Shown: piece by piece, positions 1 to 7,438 of the stretch
Numbering within the stretch: position 1 is the first letter of the stretch
How the letters are laid out: each line of letters starts with the position of its first letter
Assembly: GCF_052065415.1 (NCBI RefSeq)
Contig: NZ_JBQHUB010000010.1
Span: forward strand, 1-64,000
Length of the DNA: 64,000 nt
Reading direction: 5' to 3'
Origin: Pseudoflavonifractor_A sp022772585
GTDB lineage: Bacteria; Bacillota; Clostridia; Oscillospirales; Oscillospiraceae
Translations under genes and position numbers: made by a program
Notes under the pieces: generated by a model
Told to the model about the DNA's origin: nothing
Database searches by the model: none
What the model saw: only the letters and a program-made list of their open reading frames with translations

Positions 1-51
1 CAGTTTCTTAAATTCTGGCATATATCGTTTGTTTGGGATCCCTTTTGGCAT
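1..51 (-). CDS. IS3-family transposase OrfA, N-terminal 17 codons only
   Basis: Reading leftward from an ATG at 51 the frame gives MPKGIPNKRYMPEFKKL and stays open to the window edge. This opening resembles the start of the helix-turn-helix OrfA protein of IS3-family elements found in clostridia. OrfA binds the element ends and, by programmed frameshifting with OrfB, forms the transposase. Only the start is visible, so I cannot tell whether the element is intact. Confidence 0.65.
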   Translation of the reverse strand, partial: MPKGIPNKRYMPEFKKL

Positions 52-106
52 AGTAAACACCCCACTTGTTAGATAGTATATCATACTGTCTAACAAATGG
101 GGTGCA
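1..106 (-). mobile_element. Terminal part of an IS3-family insertion sequence
   Basis: The outer end reads TGCACCCC from base 106 inward, the TG...CA style terminus usual for IS3-family elements. Just inside is an imperfect palindrome (60-102, arms around TTGTTAGA and TCTAACAA), and then the start of a transposase reading frame on the minus strand. The rest of the element lies left of the window, so its length and other end are unknown. It ends 54 bases from the stop codon of gap. The IS3 assignment rests on the terminus and the first 17 transposase residues. Confidence 0.7.
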
Positions 107-160
107 GTTCAATCCGGCAGGGGGAATTTTTAAATTTGTTCCAAAGTGTGAAGACGATGC

Positions 161-1174
161 TTACTTGTGGTCCACGCTGTACATGTGGGCGATCAGATCC
201 AGGACCTTGTTGGAGTAGCCGATCTCGTTGTCGTACCAGGAGACCACCTTCACGAAGGTGTCGGTCAGAGCGATGCCGGCGGTGGCGTCGAAGATGGAGG
301 TGTGGGTGTCGCCCAGGAAGTCGGAGGACACCACGGCATCCTCGGTGTAGCCCAGGACGCCCTTCAGCTCACCCTCGGAGGCCTTCTTCATGGCGGCACA
401 GATCTCGTCGTACTTGGCGGGCTTGGACAGGTTGACGGTCAGGTCCACCACGGACACGTCCAGAGTGGGGACGCGCATGGACATGCCGGTCAGCTTGCCG
501 TTGAGCTCGGGGATGACCTTGCCCACGGCCTTGGCGGCGCCGGTGGAAGAGGGGATGATGTTGCCGGAAGCGGCACGGCCGCCGCGCCAATCCTTCTTGG
601 AGGGGCCGTCAACGGTCTTCTGGGTGGCGGTGACGGAGTGCACGGTGGTCATCAGGCCGTCGGTGATGCCCCAGTTGTCGTTGAGGACCTTGGCGATGGG
701 GGCCAGGCAGTTGGTGGTGCAGGAGGCGTTGGAAACGAAAGTCATGCTGGAGTCGTACTTGTCCTGGTTGACGCCCATGACGAACATGGGGGTGTCATCC
801 TTGGAGGGGGCGGACATGACCACGTGCTTGGCGCCGGCGTCGATGTGGGCCTGGGCCTTCTCCTTGGTCAGGAACAGGCCGGTGGACTCCACGACGTACT
901 CCGCGCCGATCTCGCCCCAGGGGATCTCGGCGGGGTTCATGCAGGCGTAGAAGTTGACCTTCTTGCCGTTGACGGTGATGGAGGTCTCATCATACTCGAT
1001 GGTGCCCTCGAACTTGCCGTGCATGGTGTCGTAGCGGAGCATATAGGCCATATAGTCAGGGCTCATAAAGGGGTCGTTGATGCCGACGAACTCGATGTCA
1101 GAGCGCTCGATGCCGGCGCGGAATACCAGGCGGCCGATGCGGCCGAAACCGTTGATGCCAACTTTGATGCTCAT
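161..1174 (-). CDS. gap: Glyceraldehyde-3-phosphate dehydrogenase, type I
   Basis: A 337-residue protein of the usual GAPDH length. It oxidises and phosphorylates glyceraldehyde 3-phosphate to 1,3-bisphosphoglycerate with NAD in the cytoplasm (glycolysis). The N-terminus carries the Rossmann glycine motif GINGFGRIGR, and the catalytic cysteine lies in SNASCTTNCLAP at about residue 150. The ATG at 1174 follows a good ribosome binding site (GAAGGAGAG). The gene is alone on this strand: no pgk or tpi follows, and an IS end lies just downstream. A minus-strand -10 TATAAT (1223-1228) with a weak -35 lies about 50 bases upstream of the start. Confidence 0.98.
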   Translation of the reverse strand: MSIKVGINGFGRIGRLVFRAGIERSDIEFVGINDPFMSPDYMAYMLRYDTMHGKFEGTIEYDETSITVNGKKVNFYACMNPAEIPWGEIGAEYVVESTGLFLTKEKAQAHIDAGAKHVVMSAPSKDDTPMFVMGVNQDKYDSSMTFVSNASCTTNCLAPIAKVLNDNWGITDGLMTTVHSVTATQKTVDGPSKKDWRGGRAASGNIIPSSTGAAKAVGKVIPELNGKLTGMSMRVPTLDVSVVDLTVNLSKPAKYDEICAAMKKASEGELKGVLGYTEDAVVSSDFLGDTHTSIFDATAGIALTDTFVKVVSWYDNEIGYSNKVLDLIAHMYSVDHK

Positions 1175-1222
1175 GGGAATCTCTCCTTCACAAAGTGTAT
1201 TGATTTACCTTCGCGCGAACAT

Positions 1223-1251
1223 ATTATATCCCACTTACCTTAAAAAGAAAA
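1223..1251 (-). promoter_or_regulatory. Probable gap promoter
   Basis: On the minus strand a perfect TATAAT (1223-1228) sits 17 bases from a poor -35 (TTTTCT, 1246-1251), about 50 bases upstream of the gap start. The weak -35 suggests either an activator or a misplaced -35 call. Confidence 0.5.
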
Positions 1252-1301
1252 GGGGATAAATGCAAAAAAACAGTTGATTCTAAATAAAAGCCGGTAGCAA
1301 A

Positions 1302-1338
1302 TCGGACAAAAAGACATAAAATTCGACATAACTCGACA
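1302..1338 (-). promoter_or_regulatory. Possible tandem Spo0A boxes
   Basis: Read on the minus strand, 1322-1328 is TGTCGAA, the canonical 0A box, and 1332-1338 is TGTCGAG, one base off and 10 bases away. Two weaker TGTC-containing copies follow at 1310-1316 and 1302-1308. The array lies just upstream of the -35 of the plus-strand kinase-like gene and behind the gap promoter. Short motifs like this occur by chance, so it is the spacing and repetition that make it noteworthy. Confidence 0.4.
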
Positions 1339-1345
1339 TTTAAGC

Positions 1346-1374
1346 TTGTTCTAAAAGCAAGTATTTGCTATACT
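1346..1374 (+). promoter_or_regulatory. Sigma-A-type promoter for the histidine-kinase-like gene
   Basis: TTGTTC (1346-1351) and TATACT (1369-1374) are 17 bases apart. The roughly 85-base leader that follows contains a hairpin (GCCGGCAG at 1381-1388 with CTGCCGGC at 1396-1403) before the start at 1464. Confidence 0.65.
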
Positions 1375-1463
1375 GACACTGCCGGCAGGTCATTTCTGCC
1401 GGCTCGGATCGATTTATCAAGCCGCTTGTGGTATAAAAGCAGGCATGCGGGGAGGGATTTGGA

Positions 1464-2264
1464 TTGAAGGAGGATGCAAACCGGTTTAATGGGCTGCTGG
1501 CGGAGCAGCTGCGGGAGCAGGTGGGGAACCTGATGGCGGCCGCCCAGCTGCTCACTCCGGCCATCCGGGAGCAGGAGGACCGTAAATATGACCAATACCT
1601 GGCCATCCTGAACCAGAGCATGTACCGGCTGCTCCGGCTGACCGAGCACCTGGAGTTCACCGGCGGAGGAGAGCGGCCGGCCGCCCGGCGGGAGACGGTG
1701 GAGCTCTCCGCCCTGTGCGGAGAGCTGTGCCGGGAGGTGGCGCCGCTGGCCCGGCAGGCAGGTGTGACCTTCCGGGCGGAGATCGGGGAGCGGGAAGTGC
1801 TGATGGAGGGAGACGGGGTATTGCTGCGGCGGATGCTCCTCAACCTGATCGCCAATGCCCTCCGGGCAGCCGGGGCGGGCGGCAGTGCGGGACTGCGCCT
1901 GAGCGCTGAGAACGGCCGGGCCCGGATCACCATATGGGACGACGGACAGGGAGAAATCCTCCCGGGAGCGCAGGATCCGGCAGAGCTGGCTTTGGAGGAG
2001 CGGCTGAAGGAACGCTCCGGCCTGGGTCTGGGACTGGAGATCGCCCGGGAGATCGCGGCCCTGCACGGCGGTACGCTGGTGTATGAGCGGGGGGAGGACA
2101 GCCAGGGCATCCGGGCGGTGGTCTCCCTGCCTGTGGGAGAAATGTGCCAGACGCTCAAGTCCCCAAGGATGGGATACGATCCCACCGGTGGCTTCTCCCA
2201 GGTGCTGGTAGAGCTGTCCGAAGTGCTGCCCTATGAGGTCTTTCTGCCGGATGATGTGGAATAG
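1464..2264 (+). CDS. Cytosolic histidine-kinase-like ATPase without a phospho-acceptor His
   Basis: A 266-residue protein starting at TTG 1464, preceded by a GGGGAGGG binding site. Residues 1-65 form two helices resembling a DHp dimerisation domain. Residues about 110-225 are a HATPase_c domain with N-box (LLNLIANA), G1 (DDGQGE) and G2 (GLGLGLEIA) motifs. There is no transmembrane segment or sensor domain. Where ordinary kinases have H-E-L-R, helix 1 here reads E14-Q-L-R, so the phosphorylated histidine appears to be missing. About 40 unrelated residues follow the ATPase domain. It may act as an ATP-dependent protein-interaction or phosphatase module rather than a kinase. No response regulator is adjacent, and a terminator follows. 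Confidence 0.8.
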   Translation: MKEDANRFNGLLAEQLREQVGNLMAAAQLLTPAIREQEDRKYDQYLAILNQSMYRLLRLTEHLEFTGGGERPAARRETVELSALCGELCREVAPLARQAGVTFRAEIGEREVLMEGDGVLLRRMLLNLIANALRAAGAGGSAGLRLSAENGRARITIWDDGQGEILPGAQDPAELALEERLKERSGLGLGLEIAREIAALHGGTLVYERGEDSQGIRAVVSLPVGEMCQTLKSPRMGYDPTGGFSQVLVELSEVLPYEVFLPDDVE

Positions 2265-2299
2265 ATCCGGACCTGCAAATGGTAGATCTTCAACAACCT

Positions 2300-2336
2300 G
2301 AGACGGCGTGACCCGGGGGACACGCCGTCTCTTTTT
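2300..2336 (+). terminator. Rho-independent terminator after the kinase-like gene
   Basis: GAGACGGCGTG (2300-2310) pairs with CACGCCGTCTC (2321-2331) and is followed by five T. It separates this gene from the convergent transglutaminase operon. Confidence 0.85.
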
Positions 2337-2349
2337 GCGGCAAAAAGTG

Positions 2350-4638
2350 CTAGTCCAGCCACCAGAACCAGCGCAGCAGGAAGCGGCGGGGCCGGGGGAG
2401 GGAGGCGCGCAGGCGCCCGGCCTCCGCAGCCACCTCCTGACGGGCGGTACGGGCCTGGGCGGGAGTAACGCCGTCCCGGCTGAAGGCGGCTTGGGCGGCC
2501 AGCTCGGATACGGCGGGGGGCACCTGTCCGCCATGTCTGGCCAGCCGGAGGGCGTAGCGGTAGCAGGCGATGACGGCGGCGTTGGGGTTCTCCTGCCGCA
2601 GCCGCCTGCGGCGCAGCGTACCGGCCAGATACCGGCCCAGCGCCGCGCAGAGGATCAGGGAGAGCGCCGCAGCGGGGAGGAGGAGCAGCCGCAGGTCAAA
2701 GGCCGGGGACTGCTCCGCCGTTCCCGGCGCGGGGGTGCCGGAGGGCCTGGGCGCCGCGGAGGGCCTGGGTGTGGCGGAAGGCCGGGGGGTTGCCGACGGT
2801 GTGGCGGAGGGAGTGGGCGTGGGCGTCCCGGCCTCGGCCACCCAGGGCAGAGCATCACCCTGATAGCCGGGAGTTACTTCCACCGGATACCAGCCGTACC
2901 CGTCCAGATAGACCTCCACCCAGGCGTGGGCGGAGCGGTCGGCCACATCCACCCGGCCGGGGATCACGGTGCGGGTGACATATCCGCTGACATACCGGGC
3001 GGGGACGCCCATCTCCCGCAGCAGCAGCGCGGCGGCAGAGGCGAAGTGCATGCAGTAGCCCCGGCGGCTCTCATTGAGAAAGTAGAGGGTGAAGTCCTCC
3101 CCCTCCGGTACGGCGGGGGCGCTCAGATCGTATTCGGCCAGCTCTTCCAGGTATTCGGCCACCGCCCGGGCCGCCTGCTCCGGGGAAGCAGAAAAGCTAA
3201 CGCTGAGGTCGGTTAGGGCCGAGCCTGAGGAATAAAAGCTGAAGGCGAATGGGGCGTACAGCCGCTGCCATATGGCGGCGGCGTGGGGTGCCAGGGCCTC
3301 GCCGTACCCGTCGGGGAGCTGGAGGTAGTGGTCGTAGACAAACTGCCGGTACCGGCTCTCGCCGGGAAGATTGGAGGAGCCCGCCCGGTCCGGGTCCAGA
3401 GCGGCGGGCCGGAAGTACACCGTGTGCCTGGAGACAAACCGGTCCCGGGCAATATAGGCGTCGTCGGTGAGGAGGGCACCGCGCAGCTCGGAGGGGCGGG
3501 TCAGCAGCTGGTAGGGAAAGTAGACGCAGCCGCCGGGGGCTGAGACGTTCTCCACCTCAAAGGCGTAGTAGGGCGCGTCCGGCATGGTCTGGGCGGGGAG
3601 GTTCAGGGGACTGTAACCCGTCCCCGGCAGGACGCCCTCCTCCAAAAGGGCATCGTACCAGGCGCTGTCCAGGGGCTTCCACAGGTTGTCCTCATAGACG
3701 GCGGCGCTGTGGCCCCGGAGGTAGAGCTTGCCCACATAGTCGGTGGTGATGCGCAATACGGTGTGCCCGTCGTACGCCTGAGCGCCTGCGGCTGCCATGT
3801 CAATGGTGGCAGTGGAGCCTGCGGCGGTGAAGCGCAGGGAACTCAGGGGGCCGGGCAGACGGCCGGACAGGTCGAATTCCATGGCAAAGCCGGAGAGGCT
3901 GTCCACCAGCTCCTTCCGGGCGGAGAGGGCCCAGCCGGGCTGGCGGTACTCCTCCCCGGGGAGCAGCACCGTGAGCAGGCCCAGCAGCACTGCCGCGGCG
4001 GGCAGGGCGGCGGCGGTGAGCACGGCGGCCCCGTCCGGGTCCCGCTTCCGGACCAGGGCGGTGAGGAGCAGGACGCACCAGCAGCCCAGCAGCACCATCA
4101 GGGGCAGGCGGCGGGGCGTCAGGGTAATACACAGTCCGGGGAGCAGGGGCAGAGCGGTGAGGATGAGGACGGGCCAGGCCGTCCGCAGGCGGACCAGCAG
4201 CAGGCCCAGCACCGCCGCCAGCAGGGCGGCGGCAAAGAGCACGGTGAGGGTAACGGCCCGGGTCCATTCCTGCTGGGTCAGCTCCATAACGGGGGCAATG
4301 GGGGTAATAACGGGAAAGGCCTTGGCGTACAGGTTGACCACCGCGCATTGGATGGCGGCCTGCCCGGCGTAAAGCGTGTCCCACAGGGCATATATGCCCC
4401 AGCCCCAGGCCAGGGAGACCGCCAGCAGTCCGGGTGCGCCCAGGCGCGGGGGAAGAGAATACAGGAGCAGGGCGGTCAGCGCCAGGGCCAGGATACCCAG
4501 GGAGAGGAGCAGGTTATCCACATTCAGCGCAAAAGAGGTGGAAAAACAGAGGACGGAGCCCCATAGGAGGCCCAGAAGCAGAAGGCCGTCGGTGACACCC
4601 CGCAGCAGCGGGGCGGCGGAAAGGCGGATGGATCTCAC
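2350..4638 (-). CDS. TgpA-like membrane transglutaminase
   Basis: A 762-residue protein if started at GTG 4638, which overlaps the upstream stop (GTGA) and follows a strong AAGGAGGGGG site. The frame can be opened further upstream, but that stretch lies inside the DUF58 gene. Several membrane helices fill roughly the first 220 residues. An extracytoplasmic transglutaminase-like domain follows, with the Cys in GYCMHFAS, the His in SAHAWVEV and a downstream Asp region. A Pro/Thr/Ser-rich linker of short repeats leads to one more membrane helix and a cytoplasmic tail. Families of this form (DUF3488/TgpA) occur with MoxR and DUF58 partners, as here. The substrate is unknown; envelope protein cross-linking or proteolysis is the usual guess. 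Confidence 0.88.
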   Translation of the reverse strand: MRSIRLSAAPLLRGVTDGLLLLGLLWGSVLCFSTSFALNVDNLLLSLGILALALTALLLYSLPPRLGAPGLLAVSLAWGWGIYALWDTLYAGQAAIQCAVVNLYAKAFPVITPIAPVMELTQQEWTRAVTLTVLFAAALLAAVLGLLLVRLRTAWPVLILTALPLLPGLCITLTPRRLPLMVLLGCWCVLLLTALVRKRDPDGAAVLTAAALPAAAVLLGLLTVLLPGEEYRQPGWALSARKELVDSLSGFAMEFDLSGRLPGPLSSLRFTAAGSTATIDMAAAGAQAYDGHTVLRITTDYVGKLYLRGHSAAVYEDNLWKPLDSAWYDALLEEGVLPGTGYSPLNLPAQTMPDAPYYAFEVENVSAPGGCVYFPYQLLTRPSELRGALLTDDAYIARDRFVSRHTVYFRPAALDPDRAGSSNLPGESRYRQFVYDHYLQLPDGYGEALAPHAAAIWQRLYAPFAFSFYSSGSALTDLSVSFSASPEQAARAVAEYLEELAEYDLSAPAVPEGEDFTLYFLNESRRGYCMHFASAAALLLREMGVPARYVSGYVTRTVIPGRVDVADRSAHAWVEVYLDGYGWYPVEVTPGYQGDALPWVAEAGTPTPTPSATPSATPRPSATPRPSAAPRPSGTPAPGTAEQSPAFDLRLLLLPAAALSLILCAALGRYLAGTLRRRRLRQENPNAAVIACYRYALRLARHGGQVPPAVSELAAQAAFSRDGVTPAQARTARQEVAAEAGRLRASLPRPRRFLLRWFWWLD

Positions 4639-5648
4639 AGGCCCCCTCCTTCCTGCCAGAGGGCGGGAGTCACATGGAGGTGGCGGGGGCGGCCGTCCCC
4701 GCCGGGGACCTGAAGGCCGCCGTCCAGAATGGAGCGGCCCTCCGCCGGGGCGGGCTGGGAGAGGATCTGGTCCAGACAGGACAGAAGGGAGACCTCGTCG
4801 GTGACGGCGCAGGTGTTCACCTGGCCGGTAAGCGGGTGGGCCCACTGGATATAGTGGGGGGCCTCCCGCTTGAGCAGCAGCTGGGACAGGGCGGAGAGCC
4901 GGTCCAGCACGGCATCCAGCTCATCGGGGGTCCCGAAGTGGTCGAAGGTAATGAGGATGGCGGAGCGGCGGGGCTCCAGCGTCTCCCGGACCACCAGCCC
5001 GTCCAGCTTGGAGGAGAGCTTCCAGTGGACCGAGCGCATGGGGTCGCCGGGCCGGTACTCCCGCAGGTCATAATCCTCGCCGGGGCCGCCGCCGGGGCGG
5101 GGCTTCCATCCAAGGTCATGGCCCCGGCCGCCGGTGAGCTGGGGGACCGGGCCGGGGGGGGAGGGCCGGGGCAGGACGGAGAGAAAAACGGCCTCCGGCG
5201 CCGGGAGGCGCAGAGAAAAGAGCCCCAGCAGATCGCAGACCCGAGGCTTTTCCACCGCGCAGGACAGGCGGGTGCAGCGTCCGGTGGGAATGGCCTGGGT
5301 GTGGACGCATCCCTCCCCCCGTCCGGCCAGGACCACCCGCCGCATCTGCTCCCCGCCGGCAAAGAGATCCTCCGTCCGCAGGCGGGCGGTAAAGCGGGGC
5401 AGGGGAAAGGGGGAGGCGGTGCGCAGGGAGAGCTCCCACCGGGCGTCCCCGTCCCGGAGGACCCGGCCGGGCGCGGCGGAGAGGGACAGTGTGCAGCCCA
5501 GCGCTGCCGGCAGGCTGAGGGCCAGGGAGAGCAGCGGGAGGAGCAGCAGCGTCACCAGCAGAAAGAGGGCGAACCAGCCCTCAAAAAAGAGGAAGAAGAG
5601 CCAGGCGGCCAGCAGGGCCGCCGCGTACAGCAGTCGTCGGCGGAGCAT
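4635..5648 (-). CDS. DUF58 domain protein
   Basis: A 337-residue protein. I place the start at ATG 5648, seven bases after the moxR stop; the longer frame upstream is inside moxR. Two hydrophobic helices (about residues 5-55) anchor it, and a cytoplasmic or surface domain follows with the DUF58 hallmark REYRPGDPMRSVHWKLSSK. The C-terminal region resembles a von Willebrand A-like fold, as known for this family. It overlaps the transglutaminase gene by four bases, indicating translational coupling. Function is unproven. DUF58 proteins are thought to work with MoxR ATPases in assembly of envelope complexes. Confidence 0.9.
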   Translation of the reverse strand: MLRRRLLYAAALLAAWLFFLFFEGWFALFLLVTLLLLPLLSLALSLPAALGCTLSLSAAPGRVLRDGDARWELSLRTASPFPLPRFTARLRTEDLFAGGEQMRRVVLAGRGEGCVHTQAIPTGRCTRLSCAVEKPRVCDLLGLFSLRLPAPEAVFLSVLPRPSPPGPVPQLTGGRGHDLGWKPRPGGGPGEDYDLREYRPGDPMRSVHWKLSSKLDGLVVRETLEPRRSAILITFDHFGTPDELDAVLDRLSALSQLLLKREAPHYIQWAHPLTGQVNTCAVTDEVSLLSCLDQILSQPAPAEGRSILDGGLQVPGGDGRPRHLHVTPALWQEGGGL

Positions 5649-5655
5649 GGCAGCC

Positions 5656-6588
5656 TCACTTGATCTCGGGCGGCCGGACGGCCTTGAGCACCGAGTCCAC
5701 CGGGTCGGGCAGGGAGCTGTCCTCCAGCCGGGGAGAGAGGATGAGCCGGTGGGCGATGGTGTCCCGGAATACCAGCGCCACGTCGTCGGGGACCACATAG
5801 TCCCGTCCCCGGACGAAGGCGGCGGCCCGGCTCATGGCGGCCAGAGCCAGGGTGGCCCGGGGGCTGGCCCCCTGAACGATGAGCGGGTGGCCCCGGGTGG
5901 CCGAGATGAGACGCACGATGTAATCGCACACAGGGTCGCTGAGATAGACCCGGTCCACCGTCCGGCGCAGGTCCTCCAGTCCCTCCAGAGTGAGCAGCCG
6001 CTCCACCGTCTGGAGGGGATTGCCCGCCTGCTTGCGTCGGAGGAGCTCGGCCTCGTCCGCCGGGGCGGGATAGCCCAGGGAGAGGCGCACCATGAAGCGG
6101 TCCAGCTGGGAGTCGGGCAAAAGCTGGGTGCCCGAGGCCCCCGCCGGGTTCTGGGTGGCGATGACAATGAAGGGCTGGGGCACCGGGTGGGACACGCCGT
6201 CCACCGTGACCTGGCCCTCCTCCATGGCCTCCAGCAGGGCGGACTGGGTGCGGCTGGTGGCCCGGTTGAGCTCGTCGGCCAAAAAGAGGTTGCACAGCAC
6301 CGCGCCCCGCTGGTATTCCATCCGGCCGGCGGCCTTGTTGAAGATGGAGAAGCCTGTGATGTCGGAGGGCATCACGTCCGGGGTGAACTGCACCCGGTTA
6401 TAGTCCAGGCCCAGCGCCCGGGAGAACGCCAGAGCCATGGTGGTCTTGCCCACGCCGGGGATGTCCTCCAGCAAAATGTGGCCCCGGGCCAGAATGGCTA
6501 GCAGGACCCTGGCCAGAACCTCGTCCTTGCCCACCACGGCTTTGCCCACTTCGGCAATGACTGCGGCGGCCAGTTTGCGATCGTTCAT
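5656..6588 (-). CDS. MoxR-family AAA+ ATPase
   Basis: A 310-residue AAA+ ATPase with Walker A GVGKTT near residue 46, Walker B LADEL, the MoxR signature ATQNPAGASGTQ and a C-terminal lid domain. It is the first gene of a three-gene minus-strand operon with DUF58 and transglutaminase partners, the classic arrangement in which the ATPase is thought to act as a chaperone for the other two. The ATG at 6588 follows a clear AAGGAGG site. No von Willebrand metal-binding protein is encoded nearby. Confidence 0.93.
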   Translation of the reverse strand: MNDRKLAAAVIAEVGKAVVGKDEVLARVLLAILARGHILLEDIPGVGKTTMALAFSRALGLDYNRVQFTPDVMPSDITGFSIFNKAAGRMEYQRGAVLCNLFLADELNRATSRTQSALLEAMEEGQVTVDGVSHPVPQPFIVIATQNPAGASGTQLLPDSQLDRFMVRLSLGYPAPADEAELLRRKQAGNPLQTVERLLTLEGLEDLRRTVDRVYLSDPVCDYIVRLISATRGHPLIVQGASPRATLALAAMSRAAAFVRGRDYVVPDDVALVFRDTIAHRLILSPRLEDSSLPDPVDSVLKAVRPPEIK

Positions 6589-6603
6589 GGGATGATATGC
6601 CTC

Positions 6604-6824
6604 CTTACCTGTCTGAATGGAAAAAGGCCGTTTTGCGGCCGCAAAATGCGGTTTTTTCTATTTTATCAGAGATTAAACTTATGTCAACTAAAAAAGAGTT
6701 ACAATGCGCCCTGCGGGGCGCGCTCCCCGGGACCGGGGAGAAAGAAATTCCGAAACTGCCGGTTTAGACGGCAAAAAAGTGGGGAAGTTCCCCCGGAAAA
6801 GCGGCAAAATATAGGCTAAAACCC
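6604..6824. other. Intergenic region between divergent moxR and rimP operons
   Basis: About 220 bases with no convincing gene. The left part is AT-rich and probably holds the moxR promoter, although I could not fix one. The right part has two small palindromes, GCGCC-TGC-GGGGCGC-like near 6709-6722 and CTCCCC-GGGACC-GGGGAG near 6723-6740. A 75-codon open frame here has no ribosome binding site or recognisable content. Confidence 0.5.
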
Positions 6825-6853
6825 TTGCGCGGAGGGGCGCTGTGTGCTATAAT
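6825..6853 (+). promoter_or_regulatory. Promoter of the rimP-infB operon
   Basis: TTGCGC (6825-6830) is 17 bases from a perfect TATAAT (6848-6853), giving a transcription start near 6860 and a leader of about 105 bases before rimP. Confidence 0.8.
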
Positions 6854-6881
6854 CCAAAACGTAAGTTATGGTGTATTTGAC

Positions 6882-6910
6882 AGAGTGGGGTTCGCCCCGC
6901 TCTTCTTTTT
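6882..6910 (+). terminator. Leader attenuator hairpin upstream of rimP
   Basis: AGAGTGGGG (6882-6890) and CCCCGCTCT (6895-6903) form a nine-pair stem closed by a TTCG loop and followed by TCTTTTT. This is an intrinsic terminator lying between the promoter and the rimP start, so it should set read-through into the operon. Since the operon encodes NusA, a factor that changes hairpin termination, feedback control is plausible (inference). Confidence 0.75.
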
Positions 6911-6963
6911 GAGAAAAATCAGGTATGTAAATTTTTGGATGCCATAAAAACGGAGGTGCACAC

Positions 6964-7419
6964 ATGGCAAAAGTGACCGATATCGTGACCGGCCTGGCCG
7001 CCCCCATCGCGGCGGAGCAGGGGTGCAGCCTGTGGGATGTGGAGTACGTGAAGGAGGCCGGCGCCTGGTACCTCCGGGTCTATATCGACAAGGAGGGCGG
7101 CGTGTCCATCGACGACTGCGAGGCGGTGTCCCGTCCCCTGTCCGACAAGCTGGATGAGGTGGACCCCATTGAGGGAAGCTACACGCTGGAGGTGGGCTCG
7201 GCGGGCATCGACCGGGTGCTGAGGAAGCCGGAGCATTTCGCGCGTTTTCTGGGCAGCGAGGTGGAGGTCCGCCTTTACCGGGCCCGGGAGGGCAAAAAGG
7301 AGTTCGTGGGCAGCCTGACCGGCTATGAGGACGGAAACGTCACCGTGGACGCAGGCGAGGGCCCCGTGGTCTTTGAGAAAAAGGATATCGCACAGGTCCG
7401 TCTGTATGTGCGGTTTTAG
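6964..7419 (+). CDS. rimP: Ribosome maturation factor RimP
   Basis: A 151-residue protein of the usual RimP length. RimP binds the 30S precursor and assists small-subunit maturation, especially assembly of the central pseudoknot region. The N-terminal domain has the family stretch LWDVEYVKEAGAWYLRVYID and the GSAGIDRVL segment; a C-terminal SH3-like barrel follows. A GGAGG site precedes ATG 6964. It is the first gene of the operon and nusA follows after 19 bases, the standard order in bacteria. Confidence 0.97.
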   Translation: MAKVTDIVTGLAAPIAAEQGCSLWDVEYVKEAGAWYLRVYIDKEGGVSIDDCEAVSRPLSDKLDEVDPIEGSYTLEVGSAGIDRVLRKPEHFARFLGSEVEVRLYRAREGKKEFVGSLTGYEDGNVTVDAGEGPVVFEKKDIAQVRLYVRF

Positions 7420-7438
7420 AAGATGAGGAGATAACATT

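Noticed and set aside
167..1243. Long plus-strand open frame opposite gap (358 codons)
   Set aside because: It is the antisense shadow of a clear GAPDH gene; the translation is Gly/Val/His/Asp-rich with no known motif.
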